Below, in pieces: positions 12,801 through 19,305 of a DNA stretch of 24,771 bases (positions are counted from its first letter, which is position 1; every line of letters starts with the position of its first letter). The DNA is taken from positions 513,380-538,150 of the forward strand of contig NW_019091365.1 in assembly GCF_001949145.1 (NCBI RefSeq). The letters run 5' to 3'. The notes below the pieces were generated by a model. The model ran no database searches. It was not told the DNA's origin and worked only from the letters and a program-made list of their open reading frames with translations. The position numbers and the translations under genes were made by a program. Origin of the DNA: Acanthaster planci (taxonomy: Eukaryota; Echinodermata; Asteroidea; Valvatida; Acanthasteridae).

Positions 12801-15800
12801 TGTCATGCTTGTACTATTGCAGTGCAGTTTTAAATCAGTCAGCTTGACTGTATCAATGGCCATTAGGGTTAACTTGTTAAGATTTCCAGCAGAAAAAAAC
12901 AGAGATGCACTCATAGACATAGCCATTGCTCTGAAACCTTCTTTCAGACACGGCTTACATAAAGTCCTGTCTTAAAGCCTGGCTTCTGTTGCATAATTGT
13001 CCCAAAAGGATTCGAGAACAGCCTATGTGCATCCTCTGGCGTATTGTGCATTAAATGAACTAAGTGTGTGTGTGTGAACCGGTGAGGTGTAGTACCCACC
13101 AAGGGAGCTTCCTTTACTAGGAATATTGCGCCCTCTCTTGGTCCTTGTTGCCTTCTGATCGTGGTTGGAGCGCTGTCAGAACAAGCACATTCAGTTTTTC
13201 AGTCCTTTCCCGATTTGCACAGAATTCAATACCTGGATCTTTATTCGTGGGCCATTCCTCCAAATTCTCTGGCTCCTCTCTGAAGGGAAGCTAGGGCTTG
13301 GGCCTTGGGTAATTCAAGCAGGTCCATTTGAGCTTTGAAGCTTTTCATGGTGAAGGTAGCAAGTTATAGAGGTATGCAGTAGTATTTGATATGACACTAT
13401 TTTCTGTTGTGAGTTGGATTTAGTGGTTCACAGTGGGGATTGCCTTTATTGGCTGTTGTAGGATGCGGTGACATTTTTTAAGAACTACAGAGCGGAGGAC
13501 GTCGTGGAGGTAACCATCAGCGGTGCTTCTACAACTTCTTGGGACGTCAGCCCGCCAAGCAGGAAAAGCCTTGAGGAGACCTTGCTGTCCAAAACATCCA
13601 ACATTGATTTCCGCTACTCCTATGCTGTCAAAAGGTTGGCTTTTCACAAAGTCCAATTTCGAAACAAATTTCCAGCAAATTTTTGGTACCCGTTTATTAA
13701 ACAAGATATCAGTTCCACAGGACAAGTAAATCCATTGTAACTGTATTGATTTTTTCCCTTTTTTTCCCCAGAACCAGTGATAGCTCCTTAGTGACACCTA
13801 CAGTGGACGGCTACTACCAGATTTCTCTGAGTCCAAACAAGCCCCCAGGCAAGATGATAAGAAAGGAGCTCGCTACACAACTGAACACCAACACCACAGC
13901 AACAGCGTAAGCAAAAACGGTGGACGCTACAAGTGTTTTTGCTAGGACCCTTTTCTGGAATAAGCAAAGTCGGCATTTTCTGGAGGTCATGACCACTGTT
14001 GTAGACGTAATTGTCTCTCTGTTTTGCAGGATGGTTCCTCGCGTGTATCCCAGCTACCTGAGAGTCCCAGCGAAGGGTAACGCCGAGCCAGCCACAAAGC
14101 TGCTGGAATGTAAGTTGCCGTCATTTCTAAGACAGTTCTGCTTCTAGAGAACCTTTCCTGACAATTTAACCATGATGTGGATATCCCCGGGGGTACATGG
14201 AAAAGCACCTGAGTGGTGTCAGTCATATCTCCAATCTAGACCCAAGTTGGTTCAAATTGGAAGCTGTAAGTCCGACTTAGATGTTCACGATTTTGGAGTG
14301 CCTCAAGGTTCGGTTTTGGGACCACTTTGCTTCACTGTCTTTACATACCCCACACAAGATATAATTTCCAAACACCAACTCAACTTTCACATGTACGCTG
14401 ACGATACCCAGCTGTATCTCTCATTCAGGCCCTGACACGGTTCTGCTGACCAAGGAATTGAGAACATGGAGACCTGTGTGTCTGAGGTCAGAGCATAGAT
14501 GAGAGATAACTTTTTCAAGCGAAATGACAAGAGAACAGAATTTAGGCTCTTTGGTTCTAATTCACAACTTGCCAAGATATCTGTTCCTCATATTACAATA
14601 GGTGATACTGATGTTCCAGTAGTCTCAGAGACCTTGGGGTCATTTTTGATTCAACAATGTCTTTAGACCCTCAAGTTTCAAGCGTTGTTTGTTCCACATC
14701 GTTCCATATTCATACTGTTGGTAAAATAGGAAAATATCTTACTTTACATGCAACAGAATGAATTGTCCTTTCAGTGATAACTTTACATTTGGATATGGGA
14801 AATGTTTTTTTGTTTGGATTCTAACAATCCCAAATTCGGCTGCTCGTATCATTACTCTTTTGAGAAAGACTTGTCACATTAAACCGATTCTACAAGAATT
14901 GCACTGGTTGCCTGTTGAGTTCAGAATCATTTACAAGATGCTCTTATTTGTCTATAAGTCACTCCACAGTCTTGCTCCAGCATATATTGATGACTTATTA
15001 CAACCATACAATCCCATACATAGACTTCGATCCAGTAATATGACTTTTCTTAGAGAACCCAGGTCATTTCATTCATGGGGGGATCGCTCTTTTTCATGTG
15101 CTGTACCTTGTCTTTGGAACAATATGCCGGCATGGTTACGATCTTCCCCTTCTCTCCTGCAGTTTAAGAAGGATCTTAAGACTCATCTCTTCAAATGAGG
15201 CATTTAATGAATTTCTTTGTACTAGCGCCTTGAGCATCTTGGTGGATCTGTGCGCTCTATAAATCATCATCATTATTATTATTAAACAAGCCAGGATTTT
15301 CTGTGTCCATATCACACAGGACGCTTAAACACGTTCTGGGGAATTCCCTATGCAGTATCAGTTAACATCTGTACTGGTACCCACACTCAAGTGATTGCCA
15401 TTGAGTTTCCACGTGCTCCAAGGATCAGACTAGTGGATGGATATTGAGTGTTGTGTGTTGCCCTCAAACAGTCATGGGCCATGGTCAGGTGTTGGAGCAT
15501 ATATCGCTCTGCAACATTGTCTCATTGTCTTGAAAAAGTGACAGTGTGGTAAGAAATCTTGAACAAATCGTGAATGAATGACCAACATGGTAGAAGTAAT
15601 ACCACACCCGCATCGTAGTATAATACTTCCTGCAAGTGGTCAAGCTAATGCCAGACGGATATCTTGAAGTAACGACTGTGGTGAGGTCGTTGGACTGTAC
15701 GTTCTGGGAAAAAAATTCAAAGTCAGAAACTGCATCTCTCACACGCACCTCCACCCTTGGTACTTTTCAGCACCCACAGTCAACGGTTACTCCAGCATCA

Positions 15801-16803
15801 CCATGAAGTTGGAGTCGGGCCCCATCGCCAACGTTGGCGGGGAACGGGAGTGGTGGGTGGTCAACCAAGGTAATGGTTCCATGGTCATCTACACGCTGAA
15901 CGACCGAGTGGCATCAGATTTGTTTGCACCGCTGGCTGGTTACGGGTAAGGCCTTCCAGACCCTCCCTAAAACACGGACCGGGTTGCGAGATAGGGGGGA
16001 ATATCACCCAGTAGTTAATGTTCCTAATTCCTGATGATGGGGGGTCGGCATTTGAAATCCAGTAGCTGGTCATAAGTTGGTAAATCTGATCAAGTTACCC
16101 TACCCCTCTCCTGCCAGGAGCATAAAAGGTACCGGCGAGGGCAGTGATGGGTCGTTAGATTTGATAAGCTGTTTGCCACTTGAAATGGCAGCAGTGAGCT
16201 GTATACACCACAAGGAGCTGAGATGGCTTTAGCAATGTTTATGGGCCCGATGAGCAGGGGTAATGTAGTGCGCCCCCCCCAACAAAATTACTTGATAAAG
16301 GGCTTTTCATATGCGAATGCAAGTCTAGCATTTGATTAAACACAGTCCAACACTTGTCAAGTCCAGGCAGCCTTATCTTTTGATGCATATTTTCCTGCGA
16401 TAGGTTTTTGACCGATTCAGAGAGCAAAAAGTTGAAAACCAATACTCTTTGATAATACTGGGGAGTAAACGTTTCATGGAGCTGTTATTTCTCATCGATG
16501 GTTGATCATTTCTCTCCTTTCCCCCCCCCTCCCAAACTGTCTTTCCACAGAGTAATCGGTCTGTACGTATCCCTGGTCCTTGTCGTCGGCAAGTTTGTGC
16601 GTATGATTTTCAGCGGGGTGGCCACCAAGATTATGTTCAACGAGCTGCCCAACGTGGACCGCATCGTCAAGCTCTGCCTGGACATCTTCCTGGTGCGGGA
16701 GTGCGGCGAGATGGCGCTTGAAGAGGACCTGACGGCCAAGCTCATCTTCCTCTACCGCTCACCGGCGATGCTCATCGAGTTCACACGCTACAAGCGTGAC
16801 TAA
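850..16803 (+). CDS. PIEZO: Piezo mechanosensitive channel, C-terminal part (spliced, 5' incomplete)
   Basis: Nineteen well-supported exons plus one optional exon form one continuous reading frame encoding about 978 residues (997 with the optional exon). This is roughly the last 35-40% of a Piezo protein (human PIEZO1 about 2520 aa). Piezo is a plasma-membrane homotrimer that opens a cation pore when the membrane is stretched. Recognisable in order are a charged cytoplasmic linker, the penultimate transmembrane unit (WAMLSVPRPTKRFW, KYFFQFYFYPWN), a Lys-rich then Glu-rich loop, the last transmembrane unit (GLSAYQIRCGYPTRILGN), the anchor with its PFxxE(x6)W motif (PFLKEIRMLMDW), the outer helix (VWFPLLLISL), the extracellular cap, the inner helix (GLYVSLVLVVGKFVR) and the C-terminal domain ending in KLIFLYRSP. 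Intron phases match at every junction. The N-terminal blade lies outside the window. Family assignment is essentially certain; whether it is orthologous to PIEZO1, PIEZO2 or a single ancestral gene cannot be decided here. Confidence 0.97.
898..1486 (+). other. Intron, no further feature
   Basis: Intron between two linker exons. AT-rich, with stops in all frames. It ends with a T-rich tract before AAACAG. Confidence 0.7.
1487..1579 (+). CDS. PIEZO: Piezo exon, acidic coiled-coil-like linker
   Basis: A 93-nt exon, acceptor CCAAAACAG and donor AAAG|GTATAA, phase 1 at both ends. It encodes KKDGPLDIEEAEDVLAEIEE and continues with more Glu/Lys, a strongly acidic stretch with heptad-like Leu/Ile spacing. 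This is typical of the cytoplasmic linker ahead of the next Piezo unit. The last G joins GC of the next exon to give Gly. Confidence 0.85.
1580..2173 (+). other. Intron, no further feature
   Basis: AT-rich intron. The polypyrimidine tract TCTTCTCTCGGTCTTTCAG precedes the next exon. No repeat or RNA gene recognised. Confidence 0.7.
2174..2343 (+). CDS. PIEZO: Piezo exon, conserved FLNILK segment
   Basis: A 170-nt exon from acceptor TTTCAG to donor AAG|GTGAGT, phase 1 to 0. It encodes TKFLNILKLIWRVLMRGLEG followed by CIHFFDEISEEYRYVAQELD. This matches the membrane-associated segment of vertebrate Piezo proteins that contains FNILKF and lies upstream of the long cytoplasmic linker (family knowledge from memory). 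GC content is much higher than in the flanking introns. Confidence 0.95.
2344..3070 (+). other. Intron, no further feature
   Basis: No coding potential or recognisable repeat. The ORF on the opposite strand at 2775-3011 lacks homology that I can see. Confidence 0.7.
3071..3150 (+). CDS. PIEZO: Piezo exon, cytoplasmic linker
   Basis: An 80-nt exon, acceptor ATCAACAG and donor GCCAG|GTGAGC, phase 0 to 2. It encodes KAIKPAEDVGGEEIEEVTPR, mixed charge and weakly conserved. In vertebrates this linker is far longer. Phase continuity on both sides supports it. Confidence 0.85.
3977..4268. mobile_element. TTAA-bounded MITE, piggyBac-like (copy 1)
   Basis: A 292-bp element bounded by TTAA on both sides. 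The left end reads TTAACCCCTTCTCGGC and the reverse complement of the right end reads TTAACCCCTTCGGGCC. A TTAA target duplication with C-rich termini is the signature of piggyBac-type transposition. No transposase fits inside, so it is non-autonomous. Its termini match those of the element at 5553-5742 but the interiors differ. Confidence 0.7.
4315..4351. repeat. Short tandem repeat, 14-bp period
   Basis: CAAATTTTCCACAG, CAAATTTTCCACGG, then a partial CAAATTTTC. It lies 46 bp to the right of the TTAA-bounded element. Confidence 0.8.
4669..4725 (+). CDS. PIEZO: Candidate optional Piezo cassette exon
   Basis: A 57-nt stretch between CTTTAG and donor AAG|GTTGGT, open in one frame, reading VSIKVEDADGGAGDVEGLR. 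Phase 2 at both ends and a length divisible by three mean it can be included or skipped between the exons at 3150 and 6244 without a shift (AG+A = Arg; AG+T = Ser). The acceptor tract is purine-rich and weak, as is common for alternative exons. No homologue is recognised, so it may be chance. Confidence 0.4.
4726..6243 (+). other. Long intron with a MITE
   Basis: No exon with matching phase was found. It contains the TTAA-bounded element at 5553-5742 and a TACATGTA palindrome at 5839. The intronic AATAAA near 4852 has no other support as a polyadenylation signal. Confidence 0.65.
5553..5742. mobile_element. TTAA-bounded MITE, piggyBac-like (copy 2)
   Basis: A 190-bp element. The left end reads TTAACCCCTTCACGCCGGG and the reverse complement of the right end reads TTAACCCCTTCATACCGGG, 17 of 19 identical, with TTAA on both sides. 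No ORF. It shares its outer 11 bp with the element at 3977-4268, consistent with one transposase family mobilising both. Confidence 0.8.
6244..6538 (+). CDS. PIEZO: Piezo exon, penultimate transmembrane unit
   Basis: A 295-nt exon, acceptor TCCCATAG and donor ACCGAG|GTGGGT, phase 2 to 0. After a polar Ala/Thr/Glu stretch it encodes hydrophobic helices: SQLVCYFLIILNLLLSANLL and LPILVFTWAMLSVPRPTKRF. The WAMLSVPRP(T/S)(K/R)RFW motif and YTE end are among the best-conserved parts of Piezo proteins. Confidence 0.98.
6539..7013 (+). other. Intron, no further feature
   Basis: AT-rich, with a run of nine Ts near 6801. Nothing else recognised. Confidence 0.7.
7014..7202 (+). CDS. PIEZO: Piezo exon, KYFFQF/FFHRS segment
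   Basis: A 189-nt exon (63 codons), phase 0 at both ends, acceptor CACCAG and donor AGG|GTAGGT. It encodes LVVILKYFFQFYFYPWN and ends in LLAAFFHRSILR. Both match the same positions in vertebrate Piezo (KYFFQFGFFPWN and LFFHRS). The exon covers a membrane helix, a re-entrant polar loop and a second helix. Confidence 0.98.
7362..7524 (+). CDS. PIEZO: Piezo exon, Lys-rich cytoplasmic loop
   Basis: A 163-nt exon, acceptor GTCCACAG and donor GCTG|GTAAGA, phase 0 to 1. It starts with RHGLW, equivalent to the Y/HGLWD after FFHRS in vertebrates, passes through a Gln/Asp/Ser stretch and ends in a block of Lys/Arg (SKKKRKKKKKKSKADKEA). The block is cytosolic by topology. It resembles a nuclear localisation signal, but more likely reflects a charged loop that could touch lipid head groups. 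Confidence 0.96.
7525..8147 (+). other. Intron, no further feature
   Basis: Contains a G-rich run near 7995-8008. No coding potential recognised. Confidence 0.65.
8148..8286 (+). CDS. PIEZO: Piezo exon, Glu-rich cytoplasmic loop
   Basis: A 139-nt exon, acceptor ATCACAG and donor AAGAC|GTGAGA, phase 1 to 2. It encodes an acidic low-complexity segment, KSETATEEVKEPPGEEAATA then GETDAEESSEEEEEKHK. It follows the Lys block directly, giving a basic-to-acidic loop of about 100 residues. Vertebrate PIEZO1 also has a long acidic/basic loop here with little sequence conservation. Confidence 0.93.
8521..8662 (+). CDS. PIEZO: Piezo exon, first helices of last transmembrane unit
   Basis: A 142-nt exon, acceptor TATATTTCAG and donor TTTGGA|GTAAGT, phase 2 to 0. 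It encodes SFFHNMLDPTYTVVTDVYVP then MLLCDVFNFILFAIFSYSFG. The FFHxxL...TDVY...D.FNFI pattern matches the amphipathic helix and first membrane helix of the last Piezo unit. Confidence 0.97.
8663..9491 (+). other. Intron with an inverted repeat
   Basis: About 830 bp with no coding potential, apart from the GTACTT inverted repeat at 9305-9427. The tract TTTGTTTTTTTGGTTTCCAG precedes the next exon. Confidence 0.65.
9305..9427. repeat. Imperfect inverted repeat (possible MITE remnant or hairpin)
   Basis: The left arm CAAGTACTGACAAGTACATC (9305-9324) pairs with GAAGTACTTGTGTAGTACTT (9407-9426) when reverse-complemented, about 19 of 23 positions over the arms. The spacer is about 78 bp. No clear target-site duplication. 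Confidence 0.55.
9492..9706 (+). CDS. PIEZO: Piezo exon, last transmembrane unit
   Basis: A 215-nt exon, acceptor GTTTCCAG and donor AACAG|GTGCAG, phase 0 to 2. After a short polar start it encodes two membrane helices: IPLFFVLFLLLQFILMVIDR and AKFIFLILVIVGVHVWMFFL. The MV(I/V)DRA(I/L)YLRK motif between them and HxWMFF(L/I)LP after them are Piezo hallmarks. Confidence 0.98.
9707..10246 (+). other. Intron, no further feature
   Basis: No repeat or coding segment recognised. Confidence 0.7.
10247..10405 (+). CDS. PIEZO: Piezo exon, QIRCGYPTRILGN segment
   Basis: A 159-nt exon, acceptor GTTGCACAG and donor TACGG|GTGAGT, phase 2 at both ends. It encodes QIWYFVKCVYFGLSAYQIRC and GYPTRILGNCLCKRYNYLNL. 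QIRCGYPTRILGN is nearly invariant in the family and ends the last membrane unit before the anchor. Confidence 0.98.
10406..11034 (+). other. Intron, no further feature
   Basis: The ORF overlapping the next exon in another frame is a shadow. Nothing else supported. Confidence 0.7.
11035..11182 (+). CDS. PIEZO: Piezo exon, anchor domain with PFEW motif
   Basis: A 148-nt exon, acceptor GAGCCAG and donor GAGAAA|GTACAT, phase 2 to 0. It encodes IPFLKEIRMLMDWMFTNTTL, containing the PF(x2)E(x6)W signature, then SLTHWVEVEDVYSSVYTTKC. The anchor helices insert between the blade and the pore and tether the pore to the membrane. The VED motif that follows is conserved with vertebrates, in the area where a conductance-determining Glu of mouse Piezo1 has been mapped (from memory). 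Confidence 0.97.
11183..11855 (+). other. Intron, no further feature
   Basis: AT-rich intron ending in TTTCCTCCATCTCCCTGTAG. Nothing else recognised. Confidence 0.7.
11856..12041 (+). CDS. PIEZO: Piezo exon, outer pore helix and start of the cap
   Basis: A 186-nt exon (62 codons), phase 0 at both ends, acceptor CCCTGTAG and donor TATAGT|GTAAGT. It encodes a basic stretch ending in KLVKYGAGGIQ, then the outer helix LLLLIIIVWFPLLLISL, then SNTSSIANPPSEIDISISIS entering the extracellular cap. SNTS holds an NxS/T site at the expected extracellular side. The 3' half of this exon is the source of the tandem copies in the next intron. Confidence 0.97.
11946..12480 (+). repeat. Tandem array of decayed copies of the Piezo outer-helix exon and its donor site
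   Basis: Units begin at 11946 (the functional exon half), 12079, 12205 and 12320, with a partial at about 12456; spacings are 133, 126, 115 and about 136 bp. Each starts with a TGGTTYC-like block, continues as CTYTTGATYTCxCTTG, passes an ATCAGCATCAGTG block and reaches the donor region, then GTCATTGTCACTG repeats. In the frame of the real exon, all three full copies stop with TGA about ten codons in (WFRQLLISLV then stop in the 12205 copy). The donor GTAAGTCA of the real exon is GCAAGTCA, GCATGTCA and GCAAGTCA in the copies (12174, 12295, 12418). They are non-coding relics. Confidence 0.8.
12526..12618 (+). CDS. PIEZO: Piezo exon, cap domain
   Basis: A 93-nt exon, phase 0 at both ends, acceptor TTCTTTTAG and donor GATCTG|GTAAGA. 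It reads PLFETTARDTALRTITQKEY and ends in LLDRFSGDL. It begins with PLF, the same residues that follow GGYE in the vertebrate cap, and ends in the helix before the FI..Y..EDI element. Confidence 0.93.
12619..13461 (+). other. Intron, no further feature
   Basis: Contains a short GT repeat (13064-13076) and a GCGCCCTCT motif near 13129. The motif recurs in reverse as AGAGGGCG near 18139, which may mark a dispersed repeat. No gene. Confidence 0.6.
13462..13634 (+). CDS. PIEZO: Piezo exon, cap domain (SGASTTSWDVSPPSR)
   Basis: A 173-nt exon, acceptor GTTGTAG and donor AAAAG|GTTGGC, phase 0 to 2. It encodes AEDVVEVTISGASTTSWDVS then PPSRKSLEE, and ends in NIDFRYSYAVKR. It aligns with the vertebrate cap pattern EDIVxxxIxGxSxxxWxISPPSR and the later beta strand with FxW/YxxxR. 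Confidence 0.97.
13772..13906 (+). CDS. PIEZO: Piezo exon, cap domain
   Basis: A 135-nt exon, acceptor TTTCCCCAG and donor ACAGC|GTAAGC, phase 2 at both ends. It reads VDGYYQISLSPNKPPGKMIR then KELATQLNTNTTATA. It contains an NTT glycosylation sequon, expected on the extracellular cap. The segment is moderately conserved. Confidence 0.93.
14030..14109 (+). CDS. PIEZO: Piezo exon, cap domain (VPRVYPSYLRVP)
   Basis: An 80-nt exon, acceptor TTTTGCAG and donor GGAAT|GTAAGT, phase 2 to 1. It encodes MVPRVYPSYLRVPAKGNAEP. This matches the vertebrate (I/V)P..(F/Y)P.Y(I/L)R.P segment of the cap. Confidence 0.96.
14110..15770 (+). other. Long intron carrying LINE debris
   Basis: The largest intron seen, 1661 bp. 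The middle, about 14180-15284, is a decayed retrotransposon. The remaining 15285-15770 has no recognised feature before the tract CACCCTTGGTACTTTTCAG. Confidence 0.7.
14180..15284 (+). mobile_element. 5'-truncated, broken CR1/L2-like non-LTR retrotransposon
   Basis: The first piece (about 14190-14436) encodes reverse-transcriptase motifs: PQGSVLGP at 14298-14321 and the catalytic YADDTQLY at 14394-14417. A stop follows. Between 14437 and 14757 the frame is interrupted by stops and apparent deletions. A second piece, about 14840-15195, resembles the C-terminal region after the RT domain (LHWLPVEFRI, LAPAYIDDLL, PCLWNNMP, KTHLFK). The 3' end has the CR1/L2-type finish GCGCTCTATAAATCATC running into ATT repeats at 15263-15284. 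It is dead: 5'-truncated, with several lesions. The clade call is from memory of such 3' tails. Confidence 0.85.
15771..15945 (+). CDS. PIEZO: Piezo exon, end of cap and GYG turn
   Basis: A 175-nt exon, acceptor ACTTTTCAG and donor TACGG|GTAAGG, phase 1 to 2. It encodes VNGYSSITMKLESG, then GGEREWWVVNQGNGSMVIYT, and ends in FAPLAGYG. The E/W-W-V/I motif and LAGYG match the last cap strands and the turn into the inner helix. NGS is a potential glycosylation site. A GTAAT after WWVVNQG could act as an alternative donor at 15870, but reading through agrees with the family. Confidence 0.97.
15946..16550 (+). other. Intron, no further feature
   Basis: Ends with a C-rich tract (CCCCCCCCCTCCC...CTTTCCACAG). 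Nothing else supported. Confidence 0.7.
16551..16803 (+). CDS. PIEZO: Piezo terminal coding exon: inner pore helix and intracellular C-terminus
   Basis: A 253-nt exon ending in TAA at 16801-16803. It encodes the pore-lining inner helix IGLYVSLVLVVGKFVRMIFS, then KIMFNELPNVDRIVKLCLDI, FLVREC and the C-terminal KLIFLYRSPAMLIEFTRYKR. The Arg of KFVR, at a site mutated in human hereditary xerocytosis, is conserved. The neck motif reads IMFNELP where vertebrate Piezo1 has IMFEELP, so the first of two adjacent Glu residues is Asn. The protein ends about where vertebrate Piezo does. Confidence 0.98.
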
Positions 16804-18480
16804 AAAAAAACAAACTAACCACCCCCCCACCCCACGGTCTCACGTAACGTGCCAGTAACGCCTCAAAGGCAGGGGAGGCAACCTGATTATTGTCGCATGG
16901 GTTTGGCTACATGTACAAAGCGAGAACTGGGGAGGATGAAGCAATTTGTGTCCGAGTCTGCAAATTGAGATACGCGACCTCTATCATGATCTCTATCACT
17001 GATCTCAAATACACCATTGTGTATTTGCTGATAAGGGCATTGTCCAAGCACACTGAGCATTTGCATTCCTTTGCATTCAGAATCTGTGCTAAAAGGATGA
17101 CCCCTATCATGGATGTATTTTTAAAAGACAGCATTATGTGGTGATATTTTTGTTATGAGCATGAAACAATTTTGCGATACAAAAAAAGCTTGAACATGTG
17201 CGTACATGTACAAGCAAGTGCTTTCACCTGAAGAAACCTTTTATGGGAGGTGATTTTTGGTGTTTTTTTTTTTTTTTGGTGAAGCTGTAGGCACACTTTT
17301 TTTTTGAACCCTCGTAATCTCTGGTTGTGGAAACTTTGGAGGTTTTTTTTTTAATCACTGTCTTAAATTCAACTCAGGGGACTGATTTCATGAAACATCA
17401 GGATTTCATGAGCTTTGAAACATCCACGGAGGATTGCCAAGGTAACAGTGTGTGCTGCATCTGAAGGATACTGTAAACCAGTCTCCCCTCTGTTATTATA
17501 AGCCCAGCTTCTGGGTACTCAAAAGGCAGGATGTGATTGCTGGTTAGGCGCAAAAAAATATTTCTGCTTCCAGTTCCCTGACCGACCCAAAATTTTTCGG
17601 CACGACCTGAAAATTTTTATCAGCAAGTCAGACAACCGAATTTTAAAAATGTAAAAAGCAAATCTTGATATCTTTTCTGTCTTCACAAAACACCTTTCAA
17701 CAACCCTGCAATTTTTGCAAAGAAACTTCCATTTTTTCACGAGTTCCCTTTGCGTTTCATTGTACACCAGAGTTTACATCATCCGCAATAATTTTTCACC
17801 ACCTAAATGTGCTACAGGCACGCAGCTTTTCCTTGGATCAGCCTCATTTTTCACTTAACACTCATGCCATTGAAAATTGAAAAACACTGTACAAAGTGTT
17901 CTGAAGAAACAAAATTCTTTTTTGTCAAAGTCATGTTGCATGCCTGGTGTTGATTCACAGCAAAATTCAGCGCCATTTCAGCGAAAAATTCCCCCTGTGG
18001 TGCTTGCATACTTGGCACGATCTTGGTTGATTTCAGAGTAGTGCTTACTTGGGGATACAAAACGTTCTTAGCTGTGGCTCCTTGTGAAACTGGGCACCGC
18101 GTGACACGTACAGTGCTAGTAACAATGTAGCTCGTCGATAGAGGGCGTTTTCATCCATGAACGATTTCAGTACTAAATCCATGTATCACGTCCATCTCGC
18201 AGGTGGTACGCATCAAAAGAGGGCACTACCGCGGCCCATGCAACGTGCACTACATTGACTCTTCAGGGTGGGTCATTTTACGGCACGTGTGCAAGATTAC
18301 TTAAACAGTTTCCGGTAATACATAGGTGTGTCAAAATTGCGATTTGGCAGAACTTTTAGGGGCAAAATCAGGAGAGTTGGGAGGTCTGGGCATGTAACTG
18401 GAGGCAGATTTATTATTATTTTTTTGGGGGGGGGCCTTATTGTCCGCTAGGGAAACGGGTAATTCACCAGTGTTGAATAT
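16804..18480 (+). other. Piezo 3' UTR or intergenic sequence
   Basis: No ORF with coding character. Homopolymer A/T/C runs follow the stop codon, and T runs lie near 17261, 17298 and 17343. TACATGTA palindromes occur at 16908 and 17203. I saw no AATAAA in this part, so the mature transcript probably extends further. Confidence 0.5.
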
Positions 18481-19305
18481 CAGTGTTGTAGTCGAGTACT
18501 TTTTTCCCGAGTACCAAGTACTGCCGAGTACTTTGACTGCTGAGTACAAAGACAGGTCGAGTACTTTGCCAGCCGAGTACAAGTACTGGTTTCCCAGTAC
18601 AAGTACTTCTAATTACGAGTACAAGTAATTCTAATTCAAAAGTAGTTTTATCTTAATTTATAGACTCTAAGACCTGCCACTGTGTAAAAGAAACATCAAA
18701 TGCACATGACATGGCTACAAGAACAAGTGATCTGGCTAGCAATGTCACGGTCACTGCACGTGTGTTGCAGCAGTTGACACAACGTGCACGGTGCGGCAAA
18801 ACCTATTTTCCAGACTCAATTATTCACATGCCTGTGATTTTCTGTAAGCTGGGTTCGTCGTTAGAATTTTCAGGTCCAGGAACCAGACTACCAATGCCCA
18901 AGTAAATCGCGGGACCATTCTGGAGTACCTCAATATAATTTGCATACGTGATTGGTTAAGTACGCGCACAGACGGCGAATGGGTCGTATACGTTAATGGT
19001 CCCACGTTCAAGCTTTTTCTTTGTCAGAACCGTATCGAATATCGGGTCATTGGGGTCGATATTTTTGTACCTTATTTTAACGGCCGTGGTAAGTTAACTT
19101 AAAGGATTTTTTTATAGAGTACTGTTAAGCGAGTACGAGTACTTTGATGCTCGAGTACAATTTTTGGATGTCGAGTTCCGAGTATTTTGTAGCCCGAGTA
19201 CAAGAACTGTAGTTAGAGTACGAGTACTTGGACGTACAAGTACGAGTACTCTGAAAACAGTACTCGAGTAGTGTATGAGTACCGAGTACAAATACTACAA
19301 CACTG
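18481..19305. mobile_element. hAT-like non-autonomous DNA transposon with GAGTAC-rich ends
   Basis: An 825-bp element. The left terminus is CAGTGTTGTAGTCGAGTACT and the reverse complement of the right terminus is CAGTGTTGTAGTATTTGTAC. CAGTG ends are typical of the hAT superfamily. Subterminal zones (18488-18625 and 19117-19295) hold about 17 GAGTAC motifs, as expected for transposase-binding arrays. A near-duplicate flank, GTGTTGAA (18470-18477) and GTGTTGAT (19306-19313), may be the 8-bp target duplication, offset by TAT on the left. No transposase is encoded inside. Confidence 0.75.

Noticed and set aside
14172-15198. ORFs in the large intron as extra Piezo exons
   Set aside because: They contain reverse-transcriptase motifs and a LINE 3' tail, and the Piezo exons at 14109 and 15771 already join in phase (T+CA = Ser).
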